A DNA stretch of 64,000 nt from Actinomycetes bacterium (GCA_029782355.1 JAKOUY010000029.1:120508-184507), one strand, 5' to 3'. Positions 35,743-44,084 are shown, numbered from the stretch's first letter. Notes: generated by a model not told the origin, from the letters alone. A program made the numbers and translations.

Positions 35743-37293
35743 ATGAACCTGGCGACGTGGGTCGAACGCCACGGCCGGCGCACCCCGGACGGCCCGGCGC
35801 TGGCCGACGGCGACCGGGTTCACGCCACCTGGAGCACCTTCGCCGTCCGAACCGCAGCCGTCGCCGCCGCTCTGCGCCGGCGCTTCGGCCTGGTGCCCGG
35901 CGAGCGGGTGGCCATCGTCATGCGCAATCGCCCGGAGTACCTCGAGGCGTTGTTCGCCACCTGGCACGCCGGCCTGGTGGCCGTGCCGGTCAACGCCCGC
36001 CTGCACCGCGACGAGATCGCCTACATCCTCGACCACAGCGGCACGAGGGTGGTGATCACCGACGACGACCATGCCGAGGACGTCGGCTCACTGGTCGGCA
36101 GCGTCGAGGCGTTGGGTGCCGCGGTCGTCGCGCCGGGCTCGGACTGGGACGGGCTGACAACTGGAGACCCGGCTGCGCTGCTCGACCGCCGAGCCGACGA
36201 TCCGGCTTGGTTGTTCTACACCAGCGGCACCACCGGGCGACCGAAGGGGGCCACGCTCACCCACCGCAACCTGCTGATGATGTCGCTCAGCTATCTGGCC
36301 GACATCGACGCGATCAGCGCCCAGGACAGCATCCTCCACGCCGCCCCGCTGTCCCATGGGTCCGGCCTGTACGGCCTGCCGCACATCGCTCGCGGTGCCG
36401 TCAGCGTGATCCCCCACTCCGGTGGTGTCGACGGTGCCGAGATCGCCGGCCTGCTGGCCCGCTGGCCGGGCATGTCGTTCTTCGCCGCCCCCACCATGGT
36501 TAAGCGCCTCGCCGGCGATCCGGCCGTCACCGGCAGCGACCTGACCCACCTGACGACGATCATCTACGGCGGCGCGCCCATGTACCTGGCCGATCTGGAG
36601 GACGCCCTCGGAGTGTTCGGCCCGCGACTGGCCCAGATCTACGGCCAGGGCGAGACCCCGATGACGATCACCGCCCTGTCCAAGGCCGACCATGCCGATC
36701 GGGACCATCCGCAGTGGCGCGAGCGGTTGCAGAGCGTCGGGGTGGCGCGCACCGACGTCGAGGTCCGGGTGGTCGACGAGGACGACCGCGACCTGCCCCC
36801 GGGCGAGGTCGGCGAGGTCGTGGTTCGCGGCGAGGTGGTCATGCCCGGGTACTGGAACCAGCCGGATGCGTCGGCCGAGGCGCTGCGTGGCGGGTGGCTG
36901 CACACCGGCGACATGGGCAGCTTCGACCAGGCTGGCTACCTGACCCTGCGCGACCGCTCCAAGGACCTGATCATCAGCGGCGGCATGAACATCTACCCGC
37001 GCGAGGTCGAGGAGGCCCTGCTGCGCCATCCGGCCGTTCGGGAGGTGTCGGTGGTCGGTCGTGCCGACCCGGAGTGGGGCGAGGCCGTGTTCGCCTTCGT
37101 CGTCGCCAGCGACGCGACCGCGCCGCCCCCCGTGGTCGAGCTCGACCGGATCTGCCTCGACCACATCGCCCGCTACAAGCGACCGAAGGACTATCGCTTC
37201 GTCGACTCGCTGCCCACCAACAACTACGGCAAGGTGCTCAAGCGCGAGCTGCGGGAGCGGTTGAGCCGGGAGGCCTCACCAGGGGCGGAGTAA
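35743..37293 (+). CDS. Acyl-CoA synthetase (class I adenylate-forming)
   Basis: 516 residues. It has the P-loop LFYTSGTTGRPKG, IYGQGETPM, GGWLHTGDMGSFDQAGYL, the hinge DRSKDLIISGGMNIYPREVEE, and the C-terminal LPTNNYGKVLKRELR with the catalytic Lys. It is closest in layout to medium-chain or aromatic acid CoA ligases. The leaderless TACGCT-N6-ATG supports the start; upstream in-frame sequence is antisense to the F420 oxidoreductase gene. It precedes an F420-dependent LLM enzyme on the same strand. Confidence 0.92.
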   Translation: MNLATWVERHGRRTPDGPALADGDRVHATWSTFAVRTAAVAAALRRRFGLVPGERVAIVMRNRPEYLEALFATWHAGLVAVPVNARLHRDEIAYILDHSGTRVVITDDDHAEDVGSLVGSVEALGAAVVAPGSDWDGLTTGDPAALLDRRADDPAWLFYTSGTTGRPKGATLTHRNLLMMSLSYLADIDAISAQDSILHAAPLSHGSGLYGLPHIARGAVSVIPHSGGVDGAEIAGLLARWPGMSFFAAPTMVKRLAGDPAVTGSDLTHLTTIIYGGAPMYLADLEDALGVFGPRLAQIYGQGETPMTITALSKADHADRDHPQWRERLQSVGVARTDVEVRVVDEDDRDLPPGEVGEVVVRGEVVMPGYWNQPDASAEALRGGWLHTGDMGSFDQAGYLTLRDRSKDLIISGGMNIYPREVEEALLRHPAVREVSVVGRADPEWGEAVFAFVVASDATAPPPVVELDRICLDHIARYKRPKDYRFVDSLPTNNYGKVLKRELRERLSREASPGAE

Positions 37294-37347
37294 CTGGACT
37301 CCGACTCCTGTTACGTTCGCAACATCATCACAGGAGGAGAACGTTCC

Positions 37348-38340
37348 ATGAAGCTGGCGCTGTACCTACCGAACTTCCGAGACCAGGTGACCGTCAAGGA
37401 ACTCGAGGATCTCACCGCGCTGGCCGAGGAGCTCGACTTCGACTCGGTGTGGACCCTCGACCGCATCGTGGTCCCCGAGGCCTCGGACCGCCAGGAGCTG
37501 CAGTACCCGTTCGGCATGATGGACGCCTTCCCCAAGGCCCTGCCCGTGTCGGCCCGCGGCCAGTGGCTCCAGGGCTACCCGCTCATCCCGTGGCTGGCGG
37601 CCAAGACCTCCAAGCTGCGCATCGGCATGAGCATCACCGACACGCCGTACCGGGCGCCGGGCGTGCTCGCCACCGAGCTGGCCACCATCGACCAGCTGTC
37701 CAACGGCCGCCTCAACGTCGGCATCGGGTCGGGCTGGATGCCCGAGGAGTTCGCCGCATCCAGCGCCGCGCACATCTTCCCCAAGCGCCACCAGCACGTC
37801 CGCGAGACCATCGAGATCATGCAGGGCATCTGGTCCAACGAGCTGTTCGAGTATCACGGGGAGTTCGCCGACTTCGAGTCCTGCGGGTTCGGGGCCAAGC
37901 CGGTGCAGCAACCCGGCCCGCCCATCTTCTTCAGCGGGCTGAAGGACCCGAAGCGCTCCGCCAAGCGCATCGCCACGTACAACCTGTCCGGCTGGATCGG
38001 CATCCAGGACACGCCCACCGAGCTGCAGGAGTGGCGGGGGGCGATCCAGACCGAGCTCGACCAGCTCGGCACCGGGCACTCGATGGACGACCTGGAGATC
38101 TGCAGCATGATCTGGTTCGTCATCACCGACGTGGAGACCGACCAGTCCGATGCCGGCAAGCTGACCAACCTGCTGGTCGGCACCGCCGGGCAGATCACCG
38201 ATCGGCTGAAGGCCTACCAGGAGGCCGGCCTGACGATGCCGCTGCTGTGGCCGCCGTTCACCGACGTCCCGGTGTCGAAGACCCTCGACGACCTGAAGCG
38301 GCTGAAGCACGACATCATGCCCAAGCTCGACGGCGCCTGA
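37348..38340 (+). CDS. LLM-class F420-dependent oxidoreductase
   Basis: A 330-residue luciferase-like TIM barrel. MKLALYLPNF, SVWTLDRIVVPE, RIGMSITDTPYRAP and the RLNVGIGSGWMPEEF block are characteristic, the last contacting cofactor F420. AGGAGG-like sequence lies just upstream of the ATG, one of the strongest ribosome sites in the window. Substrate unknown; neighbouring CoA ligase and F420 reductase suggest a shared degradative pathway (inference). Confidence 0.92.
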   Translation: MKLALYLPNFRDQVTVKELEDLTALAEELDFDSVWTLDRIVVPEASDRQELQYPFGMMDAFPKALPVSARGQWLQGYPLIPWLAAKTSKLRIGMSITDTPYRAPGVLATELATIDQLSNGRLNVGIGSGWMPEEFAASSAAHIFPKRHQHVRETIEIMQGIWSNELFEYHGEFADFESCGFGAKPVQQPGPPIFFSGLKDPKRSAKRIATYNLSGWIGIQDTPTELQEWRGAIQTELDQLGTGHSMDDLEICSMIWFVITDVETDQSDAGKLTNLLVGTAGQITDRLKAYQEAGLTMPLLWPPFTDVPVSKTLDDLKRLKHDIMPKLDGA

Positions 38341-38351
38341 TCCCGGGTGGG

Positions 38352-39068
38352 TCAGCCCGGCGCGGCCAGGCGGGCCTCGACGGCCACCACCTGGGGGAAC
38401 AGCCGGTTGTTCTCCTTGTGGATGTGCAGGTGGGTGTCGGCCTCCAGTTCGGCCAGCCCGTCGTACAGGGCGCGGTAGCTGGCGCAGCCGTCCTCGGGCA
38501 CGGTGTACCCGGCGGTGACGGCGCGCACCTGGGCCAGCAACTCGCCGGTCTGCTCGTGCTCGAACTGCATGACCCCGATCGGGTTGCGCAGGCTGCCGCA
38601 GTGGAACGACGGCGCCTGCGCGACGGTGGCCAGCTGGCGGATCATCGGGAACAGGACCCGCTCCTCCTTCATCAGGTGCGGTTCCAGCTCGGCGCGCAGC
38701 TCGGCCACCAGGCGGCGAACCTGGCGTAGCTCGGGATGGCGATCGCGGTGCACCCCGTCCACCTTCGCAGCCAATTCGTCGAGACGGACGAGCGCCCCGC
38801 GCAGCCAGCGGTGGTGGGTGGCCTCGAGGTGGTCGACCAGCTCGACCATGCCGTAGGTCGACCACTCCGCGCCGTCGGCCTGCGTCGGCGGTGCGTCGGT
38901 CAGCTCGGCCAGCACCTGGTCGAGGTCCAACCCGGCCGCAGCGACCGCCTCGGCCAGTGGGCGCTGCCCACAGCAGCAGTAGTCGAGGCCCAGACGCTCC
39001 AGCACCGGCGCGACGTGCGGCATCCGGGTGACCAGATCGGCCAGGGTGGTGTGGGCATCGATCGACAT
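38352..39068 (-). CDS. ric: Iron-sulfur cluster repair di-iron protein (RIC/YtfE/ScdA)
   Basis: 238 residues. The N-terminal DUF542 domain ends in DYCCCGQRPL, followed by a hemerythrin HHE domain with spaced His/Glu ligands (EATHHRWLRG, PHLMKEERVLFP, FEHEQTGELL, HLHIHKENNRLFP). Repairs nitrosylated or oxidised Fe-S clusters after NO stress. GAGG precedes the ATG. Third gene behind the NsrR-like regulator and the YwiC-like protein, as in other actinobacterial NO-response operons. Confidence 0.93.
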   Translation of the reverse strand: MSIDAHTTLADLVTRMPHVAPVLERLGLDYCCCGQRPLAEAVAAAGLDLDQVLAELTDAPPTQADGAEWSTYGMVELVDHLEATHHRWLRGALVRLDELAAKVDGVHRDRHPELRQVRRLVAELRAELEPHLMKEERVLFPMIRQLATVAQAPSFHCGSLRNPIGVMQFEHEQTGELLAQVRAVTAGYTVPEDGCASYRALYDGLAELEADTHLHIHKENNRLFPQVVAVEARLAAPG

Positions 39069-39081
39069 CGGAGGTTCCTCG

Positions 39082-39906
39082 CTACGCAGTGATCAGGACG
39101 GATGCGGCGGTCACGGCGACGACGGCGATCCCGAACAGCATCTGCTGGATCCCGATCGTCACGGCGGGCCGTGGAGGTCGGCGCACGAGGGCCACGTTGA
39201 GCGCGCTCACCACGGCGACTCCGGCAACCGAGGCGATGGTGACGCCGCCAAGGGCCCAGCCGATGACCACGGCGGCCACGGCCGACGCCTGGGCGAGATC
39301 GCTGTGCCAGCGGCGCACCGGTCGGCGGTGGAGGCGGAAGATCTGGGTGCGCACGTGCGGGATGGCCGCAGCCGCCCGGGCACCGAGCACGCACCACAGG
39401 CCGAGCGAGATCGACATCGACCGACCACCGGCCAGGGCGATGGCCACGGCGATCGAGCTGATGCCCATCGCACCGGCGAGCTCGGGAACGAGCCGCCGAC
39501 CGCGGCTGCGCATGTCGTACCACAGCTCGACGGCCACCAGCGGGGCGGCGACGGCCAGGGGAACCCACCACCGACCGTCGCCGGCGATCTGCGCACCCAG
39601 CACCCCGAGCACGGCGATGGCCAGCAGCTCGCAGCCGCCGATGAGCGCCGCCAGCCGAGTGCGGTCCAACCATCGGTCCCGCCACCGGTCGACCAGCACC
39701 AACTTCAGCGGGGTGCGCGCCAGGAAGGCCAGGACCGCTGCGAGGCCGAGCAGGACGCCCGACCGACTCCAGGCGACGAACAGCCCGAGCACCACCGGCT
39801 CGACGGTGAGGCTCCAGCCACCGTGCTCGGCGGGCACGGCGACCTGGCGCCACAGCGGCCGCACGTCGACGCCACGGCGCGTCTCGGGAGCGGTCGCCGT
39901 GCTCAC
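39082..39906 (-). CDS. YwiC-like membrane protein
   Basis: 274 residues with about eight hydrophobic segments. The opening VAVPAEHGGWSLTVEPVVLGL is the YwiC signature (PAEHGGW), and FLARTPLKLVLVDRWRDR matches the following loop. The GTG start overlaps the end of the NsrR-like gene (GTGA). YwiC-like proteins recur next to nitrate, nitrite or NO genes; the biochemical role is unknown. Placement between regulator and RIC supports a nitrosative-stress function. Confidence 0.88.
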   Translation of the reverse strand: MSTATAPETRRGVDVRPLWRQVAVPAEHGGWSLTVEPVVLGLFVAWSRSGVLLGLAAVLAFLARTPLKLVLVDRWRDRWLDRTRLAALIGGCELLAIAVLGVLGAQIAGDGRWWVPLAVAAPLVAVELWYDMRSRGRRLVPELAGAMGISSIAVAIALAGGRSMSISLGLWCVLGARAAAAIPHVRTQIFRLHRRPVRRWHSDLAQASAVAAVVIGWALGGVTIASVAGVAVVSALNVALVRRPPRPAVTIGIQQMLFGIAVVAVTAASVLITA

Positions 39907-40319
39907 GATGCCCCACGACCGGTCAGCGCGGCCTCGGCCACGGTGACCTTGCCCAGCTCGACCACCAATCGCTTGCGGGCCCGGGCCCACGGGACGTGAA
40001 CCCCGCAGGAGCCCTGCTCGGCACACGGTCGGTCGGCCACGACGCAGCGACCGGTCTCCGTCGGGCCCTCGATCGCCTCGATGACCTCCAGCACGGACAC
40101 GTCGTCCAGCGAGATCGTGAGCGAGTACCCGCCTGACGGGCCGGGTTCGGAGCGCACCCAGCCGCGGCGCACCAGTGGGGTGGCCACCTGGGCGATGAAC
40201 CCCGGGGTGGACTCGACGGCGGCGGCCAGCTCGGGTCCCTTGCACTTCGAGCCGCGATCGGCCAGGACGCGCAGCAGGCGAACGGCGAGGTCGCTCTTCC
40301 GAGTGACCTCAAGTCTCAT
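39903..40319 (-). CDS. Rrf2-family [Fe-S] transcriptional repressor (NsrR-like)
   Basis: 138 residues. The winged helix (KSDLAVRLLRVLADRG, GGYSLTISL) is followed by three cysteines C92, C99 and C105 (C-x6-C-x5-C), close to the NsrR cluster-ligand spacing. NO damage to the cluster would release DNA. The ATG lies inside a perfect palindrome ATAGTC-AGC-GACTAT, whose minus strand also holds the -10 TATAGT, implying autoregulation from a leaderless transcript. Leads the operon with the YwiC-like protein and RIC. Confidence 0.9.
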   Translation of the reverse strand: MRLEVTRKSDLAVRLLRVLADRGSKCKGPELAAAVESTPGFIAQVATPLVRRGWVRSEPGPSGGYSLTISLDDVSVLEVIEAIEGPTETGRCVVADRPCAEQGSCGVHVPWARARKRLVVELGKVTVAEAALTGRGAS

Positions 40320-40332
40320 AGTCAGCGACTAT
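40318..40332. promoter_or_regulatory. Palindromic operator over the start codon of the NsrR-like gene
   Basis: ATAGTC-N3-GACTAT is a perfect 6-bp inverted repeat. It covers the first two bases of the start codon and most of the -10, so a bound repressor would block the promoter. Divergent genes on both sides make it a possible shared control site. Confidence 0.65.
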
Positions 40333-40333
40333 A
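40328..40333 (-). promoter_or_regulatory. Leaderless -10 element of the NsrR-like gene
   Basis: TATAGT on the minus strand, 8 nt before the ATG at 40319; the best TATAAT match among the leaderless promoters in the window. Confidence 0.6.
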
Positions 40334-40386
40334 CATTGCCCGGATGCTGATGCCCCACGCCCACCCGGGCCGGCGGAGCGCGCCGG

Positions 40387-40392
40387 TACGGT
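40387..40392 (+). promoter_or_regulatory. Leaderless -10 element of the 2OG-Fe(II) oxygenase gene
   Basis: TACGGT, 6 nt, ATG at 40399. Confidence 0.5.
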
Positions 40393-40398
40393 GAGGCG

Positions 40399-41454
40399 AT
40401 GGCGTTCCAGGAGATCCCGCGGGTGTCGCTGGCCGCCTGGCGCGACCCGGGTGCCGACCGGGCGGCGTTCGCCGACCGCCTGCGGACGATCGCTCACGAG
40501 ATCGGGTTCTTCCGGCTGGTCGACCACGGGGTCGACCCCGACTTCCTCGAGCGCCACGTTGCCGCCCTCCGCGCCTTCTTCGCCCTGGCCGACGAGGACA
40601 AGGCGCAGATCGACAAGATCCATTCACCGTGGTTCCGCGGCTGGGAACGGGTCGGCGCCGAGCTCACCGACAACCGGGTCGACCACCGTGAGCAGATCGA
40701 CGTGTGGACCGAGCACGACCCGCGGCCCGCGGGCGTCGAACCGGCGTACCTGCGTCTCGAAGGCCCCAACCAGTGGCCGGCTGCGTCGGCCGTGCCAGGC
40801 TTTCGTGCCCTGGTGGAGCGGTTCCAGGCGGAGATGGCCGTCATCTCCGACGACGTCCTGGCGGCGATGAGCGTCGGCCTCGGGCTGGCGGCAGACGAGC
40901 TCACCAGGCGGTTCGGGGACCGGCGGATGTCGCTCGTCAAGCTGATCCACTACCCGCCGACACCTCCGGGCGAAGCCGGCGTGAACAGCCACCACGACAC
41001 CGGCTTTCTCACCCTGCTGTGGCAGCACGGCGTGGGTGGCCTGCAGGTGCAGAACCAAGCCGGCGAGTGGGTCGACGTCCCCGCCGACGGCGAGGCGATC
41101 GTCGTCAACATCGGCGAGATGCTGCAGTCGATGACCGGGAACTACTTCGTCGCCACGACCCACCGGGTGGTGACGGCGGCCGAGCGCTACTCCTCGGCCT
41201 ACTTCCACGGTCCGTCGCTGACCACGCCCCTCGATCCCCTCCCGCTCGACGAGCGCTTCGCTCGGGCGGTGGCAGCCAGCGCCCACCACCGCAGCGCCGG
41301 GTTCATGGCCCGCCGCGACGAGTTGCTGGCCGGAGCATCCGGCACCTCCTCGACCGCCGCCGACACCTACGGCCAGCAGCTGTGGAACTACTTCACACGC
41401 AGCTACCCCGAGCTCGTCCGCCGCCACCATCCGGACCTGATCGAGCCGGCCTGA
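40399..41454 (+). CDS. Isopenicillin-N-synthase-like 2OG-Fe(II) oxygenase
   Basis: 351 residues of the DIOX/IPNS family. An N-terminal DIOX_N region (EIGFFRLVDHGVD) is followed by a jelly-roll with HHD in VNSHHDTGFLTLL as the first two iron ligands, the distal His in TTHRVV, and RYSSAYF supplying the Arg and Ser that bind 2-oxoglutarate. Predicted to hydroxylate a small molecule. It starts at ATG behind TACGGT-N6, 80 bp from the divergent NsrR-like gene; control by that regulator is possible but unproved. Confidence 0.9.
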   Translation: MAFQEIPRVSLAAWRDPGADRAAFADRLRTIAHEIGFFRLVDHGVDPDFLERHVAALRAFFALADEDKAQIDKIHSPWFRGWERVGAELTDNRVDHREQIDVWTEHDPRPAGVEPAYLRLEGPNQWPAASAVPGFRALVERFQAEMAVISDDVLAAMSVGLGLAADELTRRFGDRRMSLVKLIHYPPTPPGEAGVNSHHDTGFLTLLWQHGVGGLQVQNQAGEWVDVPADGEAIVVNIGEMLQSMTGNYFVATTHRVVTAAERYSSAYFHGPSLTTPLDPLPLDERFARAVAASAHHRSAGFMARRDELLAGASGTSSTAADTYGQQLWNYFTRSYPELVRRHHPDLIEPA

Positions 41455-41515
41455 CCGTTCGCCGCGGCGTCGACGCCTGGTTCGGGGGCGTCGCAAGATC
41501 GGCTAGATATGCGCG

Positions 41516-41974
41516 ATGTCCTTCGCCGTCGGGAACATCGCCGCCCAGCCAACGCTCGACCATCTGGTCCTCGACTCGTCGACCGGCCGGCGCAGACGGG
41601 TGGTCACCCTCACCGGTGTGCTGTCGGTCGGCCCGGCCGACCAACGCGGCATCCGGGTCTTCGTGCGCGGCCAGCAACCGGCCGGCGACGAGGTCGGGCT
41701 GTACCTGCCCGAGGCCGTGCCGCTGCCGCCGACCGGCGAGGTCACCGTCGTGGCCGAGGCGATGCTGGCCCAGGTGGTGGTCGACGCCCGGGTCGACAAC
41801 ATGGAGATGATCTACGGCATCGGGTCCGTCGCCGTACAGCTGGTGCCCGACACGGCCGGCCAGGCGCGCTGGCCGTATCTCTCCTTCACCTGCTACGGCG
41901 GTCAGCCGCTGGCGGTGCGCTACCGGGTGACGACCTCCTTCTCCGCGGACCCGCCATCACCGAGCCCCGCCTGA
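41516..41974 (+). CDS. Hypothetical protein
   Basis: 152 residues with no family I recognise. The sequence alternates short beta strands (RVVTLTGVLSV, IRVFVRG, EVTVVAEAMLAQVVVDARV, AVRYRVTTSF) and ends in a Ser/Pro tail, which suits a small beta-sandwich. No signal peptide or membrane span. The ATG at 41516 follows a TAGATAT stretch. The 3' end abuts a 471-bp repeat region without genes. Confidence 0.5.
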   Translation: MSFAVGNIAAQPTLDHLVLDSSTGRRRRVVTLTGVLSVGPADQRGIRVFVRGQQPAGDEVGLYLPEAVPLPPTGEVTVVAEAMLAQVVVDARVDNMEMIYGIGSVAVQLVPDTAGQARWPYLSFTCYGGQPLAVRYRVTTSFSADPPSPSPA

Positions 41975-41997
41975 CCACCCCGGCCGAGGTCCAGCCC

Positions 41998-42079
41998 GCC
42001 CGGCCCCGGCCCCCGGCTCCGGCCCCCGGCCCCGGCCCACGGCCCCCGGCCCCCGGCCCCCGGCCCCCGGCCCCCGGGA
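41998..42079. repeat. GGCCCC-type low-complexity tract
   Basis: Imperfect tandem CCCCGGC-like units, pure C/G apart from two short interruptions. First part of the gene-free space 41975-42445. Confidence 0.8.
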
Positions 42080-42081
42080 TC

Positions 42082-42174
42082 TCCCGTGACACCCCTCGGT
42101 CCCATGGGCGCGCAATCGTGCACAACTGGGAGAATCCGCGCCCATGGGCGCCGGATCGTCCAGCCGGAGGGTGG
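42082..42174. repeat. 93-bp repeat with 48-bp hairpin element, copy C1
   Basis: The hairpin at 42101-42148 has perfect 12-bp arms CCCATGGGCGCG / CGCGCCCATGGG and a loop with GTGCACAACTG. The flanks TCCCGTGACACCCCTCGGT and GCCGGATCGTCCAGCCGGAG are shared with copy C2. Confidence 0.9.
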
Positions 42175-42242
42175 CGAGCGGGGTCAGCGTGGCGTCGCCG
42201 GGGTCAGCTCGGGCGGCCTCACCGCCCACGTCCGATCACCAG

Positions 42243-42335
42243 TCCCGTGACACCCCTCGGTCCCATGGGCGCGCAATCGTGCACAACTGGGAGATTCCGC
42301 GCCCATGGGCGCCGGATCGTCCAGCCGGAGGGTGG
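42243..42335. repeat. 93-bp repeat with 48-bp hairpin element, copy C2
   Basis: Direct duplicate of C1, 161 bp downstream, differing at a single loop base (AGATTC against AGAATC). Hairpin at 42262-42309. Confidence 0.9.
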
Positions 42336-42387
42336 TCAGCGGGGTCAGCGGGGTCAGCGGGGTCAGCGGGGTCAGCGGGGTCAGCGG
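42334..42387. repeat. Six-copy 9-bp tandem repeat
   Basis: GGTCAGCGG repeated six times with exact 9-bp period, directly after hairpin copy C2. It would read as Asp-Pro-Ala repeats on the minus strand, but no credible gene contains it. Confidence 0.9.
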
Positions 42388-42445
42388 GGCGTCGCCGGGG
42401 GTGGCGGCCGGGTGACCGCGCCGGGCGCAACCCGGGCGCCGCGGG

Positions 42446-43531
42446 TCATGGCTGGGGGTAGTACCGGCGGCGAGCGGCGAGGGAGACGTAGACCAGACCG
42501 ACGAGGACCGGGACCTCGATGAGCGGGCCGACGACGCCGGCCAGGGCTTGCCCGGACGCCACGCCGAACACGCCGATGGCCACGGCGATCGCCAGCTCGA
42601 AGTTGTTCCCGGCCGCGGTGAAGGCGATGGAGGCGTTGCGGTCGTAGGGCAGGTGCAGGCGCAGCCCGATGGCGAACGTGCCGAACCACATGATCGCGAA
42701 GTAGGCCAGGAGCGGCAGGGCGATGCGGGCGACGTCGAGCGGCTGGTCGGTGATCCGCTCGCCCTGGAGGGCGAAGAGGATGACGATGGTGAACAGCAGG
42801 CCGTACAGGGCGATCGGTCCGATGCGCGGGATGAAGCGCCGCTCGTACCACTCGGTCCCCTTGGCCCGCTCGCCGACGGTCCGGGTCAGGAACCCGGCGA
42901 GCAGTGGGATCCCCAGGAAGATGAGCACGCTCTTGGCGATGTCCCACACGGTGATGTCGATGCCCTTGCTGTCGAGGCCCAGCCAGCCGGGGAGGACGTC
43001 GAGGTAGAACCATCCGAGGATCGAGAACGCCAGGATCTGGAAGATCGAGTTCAGCGCCACCAGCACGGCGGCGAGCTCACGGTTGCCGCAGGCCAGGTCG
43101 TTCCACACGAGCACCATGGCGATGCATCGGGCCAGGCCGACGATGATCAGCCCGGTGCGGTACTCGGGCAGGTCTGGGAGCATCAGCCAGGCCAGGCCGA
43201 ACATCACCGCCGGACCGACCACCCAGTTGAGCACGAGGGACAGTCCCAGGGCTCGGCGGTCGGCGACGACGTGGCCGAGACGGGAGTACGTCACCTTGGC
43301 CAACACCGGATACATCATCAGCAGCAGCCCGATGGCGATCGGCAGGCTGACGGTGTCGACCTTGACCCGGTCGAGCCAGTTGTCGAGGTCCGGGAAGATC
43401 CGCCCGAGGGCCAACCCGACGACCATGGCCAGGCCGATCCACACCGGCAGCAGCCGGTCCAGCGTCGACAACCGGCTCGGGGCGGCGGTGGCGTCGAGCG
43501 GCTCGGCCGTAGGGTGGTGGACGGTGCTCAC
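42446..43531 (-). CDS. Arsenite efflux transporter, ACR3 family
   Basis: A 361-residue carrier with ten predicted membrane segments exporting As(III). PVWIGLAMVVGLALGRIFP, PIAIGLLLMMYPVLAKV and GLARCIAMVLVWNDLACG with the conserved Cys are ACR3 hallmarks, as is TAAGNNFELAIAVAI. The GTG start overlaps the stop of the ArsI/CadI gene (GTGA). It is co-transcribed with that gene and divergent from arsR. Confidence 0.95.
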   Translation of the reverse strand: MSTVHHPTAEPLDATAAPSRLSTLDRLLPVWIGLAMVVGLALGRIFPDLDNWLDRVKVDTVSLPIAIGLLLMMYPVLAKVTYSRLGHVVADRRALGLSLVLNWVVGPAVMFGLAWLMLPDLPEYRTGLIIVGLARCIAMVLVWNDLACGNRELAAVLVALNSIFQILAFSILGWFYLDVLPGWLGLDSKGIDITVWDIAKSVLIFLGIPLLAGFLTRTVGERAKGTEWYERRFIPRIGPIALYGLLFTIVILFALQGERITDQPLDVARIALPLLAYFAIMWFGTFAIGLRLHLPYDRNASIAFTAAGNNFELAIAVAIGVFGVASGQALAGVVGPLIEVPVLVGLVYVSLAARRRYYPQP

Positions 43532-44007
43532 GCCCGGCCGAGGGTCACGTCAGCCGGCGAGGCGCAGCACGGCGTGTCGTCGGCGGCCGGCGTGGTACCG
43601 CAGCACGCAGCGCCGTCGGCGGCGGGCACCGGGTGCATGACCGGGGCGTCGGCGAGCACGGTGTACACCTCCCACGGCTCGGCGTCGGGACCGTGGACCC
43701 AGACCTTGTCCTGGACGGCGTAGCAGCACGTCGTGTTGGCCTCGACGTCGGTGACCAGGCCCTCGTGGCGCAGTCGCTCGGTGGCGGCGGAGACCAGGTC
43801 GGTGCTCTCCACCTCGACCCCGAGGTGGTTCAGCGTCCCGCCGTGCCCGGGGTTCTGGATCAGCACCAGCTTGAGCGGCGGCTCGGCGATGGCGAAGTTG
43901 GCGTAGCCCTCGCGCACCTTGGCAGGCTGGGTGGCGAACAGCTTGGCGTAGAACTCGATCGCCCGGTCGAGGTCGTCGACGTTGAGGGCGAGCTGGACTC
44001 GGGACAT
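43528..44007 (-). CDS. ArsI/CadI-family vicinal-oxygen-chelate metalloenzyme
   Basis: 159 residues. The VOC fold begins RVQLALNVDDLDRAIEFYAKLF, with the His of LNHLGVEV, a vicinal CC in NTTCCYAVQ and WEVYTV as the last metal-ligand strand. The ArsI C-As lyases that cleave methylarsenicals share these vicinal cysteines. The C-terminus carries two further CC pairs (AACCGT, TPCCAS) that may hold thiol-bound arsenic. The ATG at 44007 has AGGAG eight bases upstream; a GTG three codons earlier is less well placed. Confidence 0.9.
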   Translation of the reverse strand: MSRVQLALNVDDLDRAIEFYAKLFATQPAKVREGYANFAIAEPPLKLVLIQNPGHGGTLNHLGVEVESTDLVSAATERLRHEGLVTDVEANTTCCYAVQDKVWVHGPDAEPWEVYTVLADAPVMHPVPAADGAACCGTTPAADDTPCCASPADVTLGRA

Positions 44008-44029
44008 GGGAGGCACTCCTGACCGATAG

Positions 44030-44045
44030 ATTGACGATTGTCGAT
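44030..44045. promoter_or_regulatory. ArsR operator site 1
   Basis: ATTGACGATTGTCGAT, facing site 2 as an inverted copy (12-13 of 16 positions alike). It lies between the divergent arsI and arsR genes and carries the GAC-N4-GTC core seen in ArsR sites. Confidence 0.65.
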
Positions 44046-44068
44046 GGCTGGCTCCATCCTACGGCCAA

Positions 44069-44084
44069 ATCGACAGATGTCAAT
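44069..44084. promoter_or_regulatory. ArsR operator site 2
   Basis: ATCGACAGATGTCAAT, the inverted counterpart of site 1 at a centre spacing of 39 bp, ending just before a possible ATG at 44085. Confidence 0.65.

Noticed and set aside
41509..42522. A long frame through the repeat region at 42 kb
   Set aside because: Pro/Gly/Arg repeats produced by the GGCCCC tract and hairpin copies; the 152-codon frame at 41516 has better protein character.
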